64,000 nucleotides of DNA, from positions 198,501-262,500 of the forward strand of contig OY821779.1 of assembly GCA_963682175.1 (NCBI GenBank), read 5' to 3'. The notes beneath the pieces were generated by a model. It worked only from the letters and a program-made list of their open reading frames with translations. It had not been told where the DNA came from and did not search any database. Source of the DNA: Triglochin maritima. Taxonomy: Eukaryota > Streptophyta > Magnoliopsida > Alismatales > Juncaginaceae. Shown here piece by piece: positions 35,286 to 45,427 of the stretch; within the stretch, counting starts at the first letter, position 1; every line of letters begins with the position of its first letter. A program made the translations under genes and the position numbers.

Positions 35286-36580
35286 GGCGACGCAGATTTT
35301 GTGTTTTCGATTTTATCCTGTCTACCTTATGCGCGATCTAAGTATTTGAATTTGTGTAGCAGGAGACAACAGAGCGCGCGGCGAAATCCGGGAGCGTTCT
35401 GAGACACTTGGGCGGCGGAATCGCCGCATCTTCAAGAGGACTTGCGGCGGAATCGCCGCACAAGCGAGGGCTCTGGTCTTCAAATTTCTGGGGCATCGTC
35501 GGCATCTCTGGGTGGTTGCATTGAGCTACTGGAATCTCCGAGAGTGGGCGGCGAACCCGACTGAGCATTGCGGAGGTAACGTTTCGTGCCCTTCTCGTAA
35601 AATCTGAATAGTTGAAAAGTTTCCTTTCGTAGAATTGCACGTGTTAGGGTTACAATTCCATAATTGGCAATAATTCAACTCTGACCTAAAATTGGCAAAA
35701 TTAGAAAGACCTTAGTGCATGCATCATATAATGTTTTGCTTGCATTATTCTTGCTAAATTCTTGCAAATTAATACTTGTTGAAGATTGCTGGAGGCAAGG
35801 TACGTATCGAGGTTTTTATCGATTGCATTAGAGCATCTAATTTAGCTGCATACAACCTTGCAATTGCCCCCATTAAAAGGACCATTGTTTGACTATCTTT
35901 GCTAGATTTAAGTTAAACTATCTTAAGGGCAACTCCGTAGGAAAAGATACGGTGGGGATCTCATCACCCTCCCGTAGCCCACAAACCACAATCCTGAAGT
36001 GTCGCCTAAGCCTAAAATTTAAAATCAATTAGACATTGGCCCCTAAGGACTCGGACTCAATTAAGGAGGAGATTGGTTTGACTTGCTATGACCTGAAGCT
36101 AATTGAACTCAATTTGGTGTCTAGAAAGTGTTTTTGTGTCGACGAAAGTCTTCCAAGCGACGTGGTTGTCTAATTGGCACCGACTCTGTCGGAAGCGCCC
36201 CCACTAGCTATACACTAACTGGCCAACTTGGTTTGATTTGTGAGGGAGGTGAATCAAGCAAATCAATTCGACTCAACCAGTTAGGAGTCGTCTAGATCTA
36301 AGTGACACTAGGTCTAGGATTGTTTTGACCGTGCTTGTTCAGGAAATTTCTGACCAACCCTAATTTTTATCCTTTAGAGTTAAGTTTCCCTTCTCGTCTG
36401 AGTCTTCTTTCCCTTCTCATCCTTACCTTTCTATTGTTTGTTTCCTTTAAAGTAAAATAAAAAAAATATTTCTAAAATTCAAAAAAAAAGAAAGAGTAAT
36501 TGATTCTTGGAATTGAATTTGAAATTTAAATTTCGAATTCAAATTCAAAAATTAATTCAAACCGGTGCACTCAGATTTGG
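35286..36580 (+). other. Untranslated leader of the gypsy element
   Basis: About 1.3 kb without a convincing ORF before gag. It includes two further GGCGGAATCGCCGC dyads (about 35411-35426 and 35443-35459) and otherwise ordinary non-coding sequence, such as a possible packaging or leader region. Confidence 0.5.
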
Positions 36581-39109
36581 GTGCGGGATTTAAGCAATCG
36601 ACTCTCACGAGTTCATCTGGATTCCAGTCTAGAGCTTAACCCCAACCCATCTGTTGCACCACCTCACCCGGATCTAATGGGTGAGAACGTAGTGGACCCG
36701 CCTGTTGCGCAACCTATAACTTTGAGGGATCGGTGCTACCCAACGATGGCTGCTCAGCCATCGTGCATCGTCATGCCCACCATACCGGGTCGCGACTTCG
36801 AACTTAAGGCACAATACATGAGTATGCTGCCTAAGTTCACCTCTAGGGAAGATCCATATCTCTTCCTTAGAGAATTTGAGGAAATCTGCTCTCTTATGCA
36901 ATACCAGCATATCCCTGAAGAGGCAGTGCGTCTGAAATTCGTGCCTCTAGCACTGAAAGACGACGCTAAGAAATGGCTATATAGTCTAGCCGAAAGATCT
37001 GTTAGAAGTTAGGCCGAATTTGTTCAAGTTTTCTTAAAAAAATATTTCCCCAACCATAAGACTATGAAGATTAGGAATGAAATTGTTGCATTCGTTCAGT
37101 CTGAGAGCGAGCCGTTCTATTCCTATCTTGAGAGATTTAAGAGTGTCTTGACCCAATGCCCTCATCACGGAGTACCGAAGTGGCAATTATGCCAAATTAT
37201 TTATGAGGGATTGACACCCACATCTAGAGTTATGCTAGAATCTGTGAGCCAAGGGAATTTCATGTCCAAAAATGAAAATGATGCCTGGACTTTTCTTGAG
37301 GATTTAGCTGAAAATAGTATGCAATGGGACAATGCTAGAACACCCATCAACCCGAGTATTGGATCTAGGATAGCGAGTCAACCCCGACCAGGTGTCTTAG
37401 CTGTAGACTCCAACATAGCGGCTGAGGCAAAACTAGCTACCCTAATGCGTAGAATGGAAAGTCTAGAGCTACAAAATCAATCCCGAATGAATCAACAATT
37501 ATCTATCCCCTGCTCTAGATGTGGTCAGACTGGTCATTTAATGGAGGACTGTGTGGACCTGGAACATGTTAATGCCACATTTAACAATTCTAGAAATGAT
37601 CCTTACGCATCGACCTATAACCCAAGTTGGCGTAATCATCCCAATTTTTCGTGGACCCAACAAGGACAACCTCCTAGACAACAACAAACCCCATATAACC
37701 AAAATAATACATCATCTGGGGGTAATAACAATGGAAATCATGAGGTTAGGTTGACAAAATTAGAAACTTTAATGACAACTTTTATACAAACAACCAACCA
37801 ATCATTCCAAAGGCTTGAGACACAGGTCAGCCAATTAGCACAGATAATAGGTGAAAGAGAAAAGGGCCAATTTCCAAGCCAACCTGAGGTGAACCCCAGA
37901 ACTAATAATCAATATCAACCTTATCAACCACCTTCAGGAAATAACAACCCTAGACCGGTTCAAATGGTTAATGAGGAAGGACCGTTCCAACAAATCAATG
38001 CTGTAGTATCATTACGGTCCGGAAGACAAATTGACAATAATGTGGTAAACCCTAGAATGACTAATCAATCTAGCCATCAAGCACCCACATATGACTTGAC
38101 CATTGAACCCGACGTCCAAATTGAAAAGCCCAATCCACCTACCCAACCTGAACCTGTAGCTCAACCTGAACCTGAGCGAGTCTATGTGCCTAAAGCCCAA
38201 TTTCCCAATAGACTCAAAAAGAACTCTAGTGCACAAATAGAGAAAATCCTGGAAGTATTTAAGCAAGTTAAGGTGAATATTCCACTCTTAGATATGATTC
38301 AACAAATACCTGCTTATGCTAAATTCTTGAAAGATTTGTGCACTAAAAAGAGAAAAACAAATGTACCAAAGAAGGCATTCTTAACTGCAAACATATGCTT
38401 AATTCTTTCCAACACATCTCCTATAAAATATAAGGACCCGGGGTGTCCCACAATTTCATGTTCAATAGGAGATACGTTTATCAATAAAGCCCTTCTAGAC
38501 CTTGGTGCAAGCGTTAACTTGCTCCCATTTTCTGTCTACGAGCAACTCAACCTTGGTCCGCTGAAACCCTCTAGGACAACCCTCCAATTCGCTGATTGTT
38601 CTGTTAAGAAACCGAGAGGTATAGTAGAGGACGTTATGATTAAGGTTGGTGACTTCATTTATCCAGTGGATTTTGTCGTACTTGATACTGAACCTATTGT
38701 AAATCCTAATCGACAAATCCCTGTAATTCTAGGTAGACCCTTTTTAGCCACTTCGGAAGCATTAATAAACTGTCGAAATGGGCTCATGCAATTATCTTTC
38801 GGGAACTTAAAAGCAGAATTTAATATCTTCCATATTGATAATGAGCCAGAAATAATATGCAACCCAAGTGATGTTGTGATGAGAGCACGTATTTATCAAA
38901 TTTCTGAAACAAATAAATCATCACAAAAGAAAAAAGGAAGTAAGAAAAAGGGGAGTGATTCATTTACTCAACCACCATCACTCGAGCAAATAAGCGAACC
39001 AATTCAAGTGAGAAGAGTGGAATCTTTTCCTCAAGTCAACATGGGGAACAATTCAACTGGATACATGCACCAATATGGTGTCATTCAATCCAGTTCTGAT
39101 TACGGTTGA
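36581..39109 (+). pseudogene. gag-protease polyprotein of the gypsy element, with one in-frame TAG
   Basis: A single frame from 36581 to 39109 is interrupted only by TAG at 37010-37012, inside the gag domain. The position normally holds Trp in this family, so TGG to TAG is the simplest change. Gag domain blocks: KFTSREDPYLFLREFEEIC, then ESEPFYSYLERFKSVLTQCP and YEGLTP. A CCHC zinc knuckle (CSRCGQTGHLMEDC) is at 37511-37552. A Gln/Asn/Pro-rich linker follows. The aspartic protease active site DLGAS is at 38498-38512, with VILGRPFLATS downstream. The frame ends after a Lys-rich tail. With no polymerase it would depend on another element for transposition. The stop may block gag unless the copy is read through or complemented. 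Confidence 0.88.
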
Positions 39110-40240
39110 CTCTGAGCAAATTCAACCCCTCTACCGCAAGCCGACTCAGGTAATAAGTGCATTTATTTTATCTATGCATACATTGAGGACAATGCATGAT
39201 TTAGGTGTGGGGGGGTGTTTATATATGTACATATCTATCTATTTGATTTTCTGCTCTGCTTTATTTTAAATAAAAAAAAAATCAATATTCTATGACATAG
39301 CTTAAGATTGAACTGTCAAAACCCGTGTACAAATTGCATTAAGTTTTTTGTTCCTTATTATATAGTTCTGCTTGTAGAAATTATGACATAAATCTAAGTT
39401 CCAAAGAAATAACCCATGGCCCTTGTAAGACATGTATGCACTTAAATTGGATGAATCAAATCTTTGAAGTGGTTGATAAAAAGCAGAGGTTGAGGAAAAT
39501 ATACCGGGAAGTGTGGACTTCTAATAGCAATTAAGCCTTGAGGAAAATAAAAGTAAAATAAAATAAAAATAAAGTGAGGAAAACACATTTTGCAAAATAA
39601 GTACAAAAGCCCAAGTCTTCGAGTCACTGGTCCGTAGGGGTATCTTGAAACCCGGTAACTTGAGTCTGCCAGCTCGGGATTATCGACCAAACTCGCTACA
39701 CGAATGCAAAAAGGGTATAAGTGTTAAAAAGAAAAGCAAATGTGTTGAATCACGGAAAAAGGAAAAATAAATAAATAAATAAATACTTTAAGATACTCAA
39801 GGCCCAAAGCTAAAGGAATGATCCATGCCATGGTTGATCCAAATGATACTTCACCACCAGAGGAGGCGTGCAAAATAATTTATGTGATAACATGTGTAGA
39901 GGGGTTAGTGGTGTGAATGTGGAGGAACAAAGACCAAGTCATATTTTTTGAGCTAGATTTATATAATGAGCATGCGAGAACTTTAAGTGAGATGTATAAG
40001 GTGAAAGCAGAAATATTAAGAGCTATTAATGGAATGATGAATTAAGACTTTGTGGGTATATCTGCTGAAAACCCTCAGGAGACAACACTCCTCCCCCTTG
40101 GCAACAAGGAGGTTTAAAGGCTTGTTGCACATGCTAAGTGCAACCGTGATTCCTACGAAAGTGAGTTAGGATTTCCCTGTTTTTATTTTTCTTATATTCT
40201 GTTTTGCTAGGGACTAGCAAAATCTAGGTGTGGGGGTATT
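39110..40240 (+). other. Gypsy element 3' internal region without pol
   Basis: About 1.1 kb with no long ORF. Two GGTGTGGGGG polypurine-like tracts occur, at about 39204-39215 and immediately before the 3' LTR at about 40228-40238. No RT, RNase H or integrase motif is present. Confidence 0.6.
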
Positions 40241-41428
40241 TGATGCATTGCATACATTGCATCATATGTCTTTCATTTAGATTACTTTTACATCAATAAA
40301 TGCTACTAAGGTATGTGTTTAGTCTTATTTACAGAATACAGGGACCTGAATGCAATTTACCAACATTCCGAGCATAAACGTGTGCAAAAGATTCACTTCT
40401 ATCATAAAGACCGAATTCAAGTTTATCGGGTTTCAATTGGAAATGCATCCAAGCATAAAAGCATTCAAGGAGCTAATCACAAAAAGGTCAAGGACTTAAT
40501 TGCAAAATGCCAAGGACCTAATTGCAAAAGAAAAGGATCAAGTTATTTTGTTGGAAAAGTCAAAAGAAAAATCAACTATAAATCTCCAACAATGGAAGGA
40601 ATTAATCCGGAGCTCAAGACAATGGAAAGAAATCATCCAGACACGCAAATAAAGATCAAATCATACCATAAACGCGTGATAAAAATCCTGATTAAATCCG
40701 ACCAACGTGGGAGGCGAATCCGCCGCACAATACACATGATGTGCGGCGATTCCGCCGCCCATTGGTCGATCCGTGTGTCCCAATTTCGTCCACTCGTGTA
40801 TGGACACGTGTACTATCCAATTCTATACCTAAGTCCCTTGTAGCAACTATAAATAGACCCGAGAACGATGTAAATAGGGTCCTTGGTTGTTGTTCTTATT
40901 TGTGTACCTTAGTTTTATTAATAAAATTCTGTTCTTTTAATTCTTGTTTTAGTTTTCTTTTAATGTCTCAAGGACCTCTTCTTCTTCCTCCCTCCATGAG
41001 TTTCTAACTCTCTCCAAAGGGTGGAGGTGATGGAATTAGGGTTAGAGAATGATGAATACATGTTATTATTTTAAGTTCATGATTAGTGTATTTTGATTAC
41101 TTGAGTTTATGTTAAGTCATTTATCTTGTAATGCTTCATAACTAACATGATTTACAATAAGTTTCAGTAATTCTCTACTCTAAACCTAAGTCTAAACCTC
41201 CACCCCACGGATTTCTCTCTTTGTTCTTGTTTTAATTTTAATTGTTTTTGTTTCGTACTTTAGTTAATTAAACCAAAAACCCCAAAAACCCAAATTAATT
41301 CTTCTCTCCCTTCTTCCCCTCAATCGAAATCATACTAACAACGAAATCTCTCCCTCCTTGTGTTCGACCCGTACTTGCCACGTCTTCATTGACGCCGTGC
41401 ACTTGCGGTATAAATTTAATTCTCATCA
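40241..41428 (+). repeat. 3' LTR of the gypsy element
   Basis: Matches the 5' LTR at a constant offset of 6167 bp, with no difference in the stretches compared. It is followed by AGTTTT, the same bases that follow the 5' LTR, instead of host sequence. Confidence 0.92.
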
Positions 41429-41434
41429 AGTTTT

Positions 41435-42060
41435 GTGTGGCGGAATCACCGCATTTTGTAATACATAAAAGAAACGTACACGCGTCAATACAGCATTGGT
41501 AAAAATTTGAACGCACGGATCGACTTTTGTGTGGCAGAATCACCGCATTTTGTACATGAGGTGCGGCGGAATCGCCACCTTTTTGGCTCGGAATCGATCC
41601 GGATTTTTCCTGTGTATTTATGGTATGTTTTAGTTGTCTTTTGCGCGTCCGAATTAATTATTGCATATCTTTGGAGATCCGAGTTAATTTCTTCATATAT
41701 TTGGATATCCAAATTGATTTTTCTTTAGAACTTCTCCAAAATAATCTTTTGGTACTCGTAATTTGCAGTCGGGTCCTCGGCTTTTGCAATTAAGTCCCTG
41801 ACTATTTTTGTGTTTAAGTCCTTGGCCTTTTTGTAAATGCTTTTATGCTTGGATGAATTTTCATTTGAATCCCGATAATCTTGACTTGGTCTTTATGATA
41901 GAAATGAGTATTTTGCACGTGTTTATGCTCGGGATATGGATAATTTGCATTCAGGTCCCTATATTCTGTAAATAAGACTAAACACATACCTTAGTAGCAT
42001 TTATTGATATAAAATTAATCTAAATGAAAGACATATGATGCAATGTATGCAATGCATCAG
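41435..42060 (-). repeat. Inverted, diverged partial LTR at the right edge of the gypsy element
   Basis: Read on the minus strand from 42060, it begins TGATGCATTGCATACATTGC and follows about the first 600 bp of the LTR with many differences. GCGGTGATTCCGCC-type dyads stand in place of the GCGGCGATTCCGCC dyads. It stops within the LTR promoter region. Its outer edge meets the resumed Mutator-like transposase. It derives from a related but older or different element in opposite orientation. Confidence 0.85.
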
Positions 42061-42480
42061 TGGTCTTGCTTGTGCCTCTGTCATGTCACGAACAATTTGA
42101 TTGGCCCCAACACTAAGTCTGCTGACCTGTCGGTGACCCTCTGAATAAGCTACAAGTGCGTGATTGTGCTGCCCATAGGTGTTACTAGAAACAACGACTC
42201 ATCCATCACGATCACGTCGCTCGACCACTTTTACCAAAAAAACGACAACCGCAACCTTTTCCTTTTGTGTTCTTTCGCAGTGCAATACTCATATCACGAG
42301 AACTCATTTCATGTCTGCGATCACATCTCAGGTAACAATCCATCCAGTAATCTGCTTTTGGTTTGTATGATGATATAACCAAAAAAATCTGGCTCCTATT
42401 GCAACTTGTTTCGCCCATTTACAAGCTTCTTCCATCACCACCGAAATCTTGCAACGGAACCTGAAAAAAATTAATTTAAC
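42061..42480 (-). pseudogene. Mutator-like transposase N-terminal part, FAR1-like zinc domain
   Basis: Minus strand. CDRRHEMSSRDMSIALRKN followed by CGCRF resembles the FAR1/MULE N-terminal zinc domain. SNTYGQHNHALVAYSEGHRQ is its HNH-type histidine pair, and GANQIVRDMTEAQARP leads into the transposase core that resumes at 34073. Frameshifts and stops are present. The order and strand fit one transposase gene cut in two by the 8-kb insertion. Confidence 0.75.
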
Positions 42481-42508
42481 AGAAAATTAATTTTTTTTTA
42501 AAAAAAAC

Positions 42509-42561
42509 GGGCGTCTGGCTAACACGCTCCACCTATGTGGAGGCGTCGTATCCAGACGCCC
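42509..42561. repeat. Nested GC-rich hairpin at the right side of the Mutator-like composite
   Basis: Perfect outer stem GGGCGTCTGG/CCAGACGCCC (42509-42518 and 42552-42561). The inner stem ACGCTCCACC/GTGGAGGCGT has a 3-base loop. It is related in words to the cluster at 30664-30770. It may be subterminal sequence of the Mutator-like element, whose exact termini I could not fix. Confidence 0.7.
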
Positions 42562-42967
42562 GGGGAAAACAAAATCCGCCCCCGTTACCTCGCCGGATCG
42601 AGGTGATTCGCCAGACATTTTCGTGGTGTTGGTATTAGGAATGTGAGTAAAACTGAGTCAAAAATCTTGTTTAAAGACACATGACGAAATGAGTATTAAT
42701 TAATTTGGTAAAAGTAAAAAAATAATTTTTAAGACGACCAAGAATAGTAACCTCCTCCGCAGATTGAACCCCTAGCATTTTCCTATTATATATATAGATC
42801 TATGAATATAAATAGTAAAAGACTATAATACACGTGAATTAGTTTATTTGGTAAAGTTAGATGGTTTAATACACATGATGATGAAATTTGATGTAAAAAA
42901 AAAGGAAGAAAAGAAAAGGTTGGATTTTGGGGTGAGTCGTGACGTGAGTACCGAAGTTGGAAAGCGA
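42562..42967. other. Spacer and upstream region of the PII gene
   Basis: AT-rich with no feature except the presumed leader of the PII gene. No convincing TATA box could be fixed. Confidence 0.4.
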
Positions 42968-44920
42968 ATGGAGGCGGCGGCGCAATGGTCTTCTCTACTG
43001 ATTCTGTCGACCACCCAAAATCCAACAACCTTTCTGGGCTCCTCCAAGTCCAACCACCAACACCACCGCTTCCAACGCAAATCTCACCTTTGCCCCATTG
43101 CGTTCAAGGTCAAGGTCAAAGCAAACCACCACCACCAGCAGACATCCTCTTTTGATTACGATTACTTCCCCGACGCCAACTTCTACAAGGTCGAAGTCAT
43201 TCTCAGGCCATGGTGAGTCCCACACGTCTCTTCGGGATTGCTCAAAATGGGCATTCGAGGAGTTACCATTTCTGATGTCAGAGGTTTTGGAGCGCAAGGA
43301 GGTTCAACCGAAAGACAAGCCGGTACGTACCCCTTTTTTTTCTTTCTTTCTTCCAACTTCTTTCTATGGCAACAATTATCACATTTTACAATATATTATT
43401 TTCCATCAACTGTAACATGGATAAATATTTCGGTTTGTTGTGTTTGCCTGTAGGATCTGAATTTACAGAAGACATGTTTGTGGCTAAAACCAAAATGGAG
43501 ATTGTTGTGTCCAAGGATCAGGTACTCACCATGATGTCCGATGCCAATGCCTTCTATTCTTCTGCATATTCCAGATGCTGAGTATTATTATTTGAGGAAG
43601 TTCTACGTAAGATTTCCTACTTCTGAGTTTAGTACGCAAAAGGGTATTATGTTGACATTATTCCTGTTTGCTATGGATTGTTTTCACATGAAAGTGCACA
43701 ACCATTATTAGGTGATCACTAGGCGAAATAAACTTTGAGATGTTGTTGTTGTTGTTTTCCAATAAATGTTGTTGTTCTATTCCTCAGATTGCCTAGGTGC
43801 ACATGCTTTTAGTCCGCTCAATACGTTCAGTTGTATATCAACACATGAAGGGAATTTTTCCATGCAAACTTAAAAATTGTAAGGTTTTATATGTATGTTA
43901 TTTTCAGGTTGAAGCTGTCATAGACAAGATAATTGAGGAATCAAGAACAGGAGAAATTGGTGATGGGAAGATATTCGGTAGGAATCATATATGTTTGTAT
44001 GCTCTACTGTATGTCTGTAATGACATATTGCTCAACAAGTTCTATTCAGATAAGAAATCTGATATTTTATTAGTAGCTTTTGCAACAATACGGAGTAGTT
44101 TCAGCAACAATTTAAAAGAAGCTGCACTTGTGTTGTTTCTTACTGCTTCAGTTTTTTTGGTTTTTTGTTTTGCAGTAACACCGGTTTCCGACTTGATCAG
44201 AGTACGTACAGGTTAGTACTTAGTAGTGGTGCCTACCTTTTCCATCCGGGAAAATCTCTTGCTATTCTACTGCCCTCTTTTTTCAATCTACTTAACATTT
44301 GCAAGACTCAGCTCAGAAAGAGTACCCTAAGAAATGCAAATACTTGGCATAATTTATGATCATCGTTGACTGAAACATCAAAAAACAAGTTTTTCTTGTG
44401 ATATAAAAAATGAAGTTTGGAACTTCATCCCACAAAGTGTGAACCCATTCTACTGTTTGAGAAATGGCAAAAACTTTATGATATGTGATAACACGTTGTC
44501 AGTATTATTTCCCAAGCCTCAAGAATCATTTCAGCAATACTCACATATATAATTCCCTGGGATTCTCAAAGGGGCATCTGCTCGTCGTTACAATCACCAG
44601 ATCCCATTTCCTCTGTGATATTCTTCTAGCAACTTGGTCAGAAGATAATAGAAATCATGAGTTGTTTACAATGATTGTGTGCTGGTGTATGCAAATGTGT
44701 ATCTTTAGTTATAGAACTAACTTTATTGCCCAAGACCAAGAGTGATAAGTGAACTTCATATAATGTGGCAATATACATTCAGTTCTAGCTTTTCCTATGG
44801 ACTATTAATAGTCCAGAATTTAATAGTTTCTTTGTAATTATTTCAGGAGAGCGAGGTGAGAAGGCTGAGAAGATGAATGGAGGCCATTGTGACATGAATT
44901 CTTCAGTTCCATCTCCGTGA
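42968..44920 (+). pseudogene. GLB1: Plastid nitrogen regulatory protein PII, 5 coding exons, one in-frame TGA
   Basis: Exons 42968-43322, 43454-43521, 43908-43977, 44176-44211 and 44847-44920 join to 201 codons with every GT-AG junction in frame. Residues 1 to about 68 look like a chloroplast transit peptide. Then come FYKVEVILRPW (first strand), KMGIRGVTISDVRGFGAQGG (T-loop base), TERQAGSEFTEDMFVAKTKM, EESRTGEIGDGKIFV, TPVSDLIRVRTGERGEKAEK, and a C-terminal extension like the plant Q-loop. PII binds ATP/ADP and 2-oxoglutarate and controls N-acetylglutamate kinase and plastid acetyl-CoA carboxylase. Codon 83 (43214-43216) is TGA where the family has Arg (RPWR), so the frame as written ends there. 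The stop could be a real allele, a pseudogene lesion or a base error; everything else is intact. Confidence 0.88.
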
Positions 44921-45424
44921 CGACGAAGAAGAGTTTCCATTTTGTATTGACGTACGTTGTAATGTAGTTTGGTGTTGTAATTGACAAGCACTTGCATTTT
45001 TCTTCTTCATTTGTTTTCCATCAAAGTCAATAAGGAGTGCTAATTACCTAAGCTTTAGGAAATTAATAAGAATTCTATTATATATAATAGGAGATGTGTG
45101 ATCATTGTCGCAGCAGAATTAAGATGGACGGTGAGGCAACAACTCAAAAAGGTGATCAATCATTCAACAGCAACCGCACAAAAAATATGGGAAAAGCTGG
45201 ACTGTCGTTTTTGTAGTTGCTATCTATCTACATATGGTGTTGGGAGTATTGTTCACTTCTCTTGGTGGGAAGGGTAGTGACATATATATGATCCCGAAAA
45301 GGTACAAATCTGTTCCTAGACCCATGTGAACAGTAATCGGTTTTTCAACCCCCAATAAATAGTATGACATGTGGCATGATTTCATTGGTGAGTAGGAGTA
45401 GTCTAAAAATGAACACACGTAACA
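44921..45424. other. Intergenic, PII 3' region
   Basis: AT-rich spacer between the PII stop codon and the Harbinger element. No gene, RNA or repeat was recognised. Confidence 0.45.
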
Positions 45425-45427
45425 TTA

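Larger units (their letters stand above)
34074..41428 (+). mobile_element. Ty3/gypsy (Athila/Tat-like) non-autonomous LTR retrotransposon, gag-protease only
   Basis: LTRs 34074-35261 and 40241-41428 (1188 bp each, TGATGCAT...CTCATCA) look identical wherever I compared them. The primer-binding site TGGCGCCGTTGCCGGGGA (35268-35285) matches tRNA-Asp, as in Athila/Tat elements. A purine-rich GGTGTGGGGG tract precedes the 3' LTR. The internal region encodes gag and protease only (36581-39109). I find no reverse transcriptase, RNase H or integrase between 39110 and 40240. It is inserted in a Mutator-like transposase. No target duplication can be read because the right edge carries an inverted partial LTR (41435-42060). 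Confidence 0.9.

Noticed and set aside
34069..42065. Target-site duplication for the gypsy element
   Set aside because: TGAGG on the left and GTGGT on the right of the whole composite do not match, and the base string after the 3' LTR is internal sequence. No duplication can be claimed.
43205..43260. A mini-intron starting at GTGAGT that would remove the TGA of the PII gene
   Set aside because: Conserved PII codons (VSSGLLKMGIRG) follow immediately in the same frame and no acceptor AG at a workable distance restores the protein.
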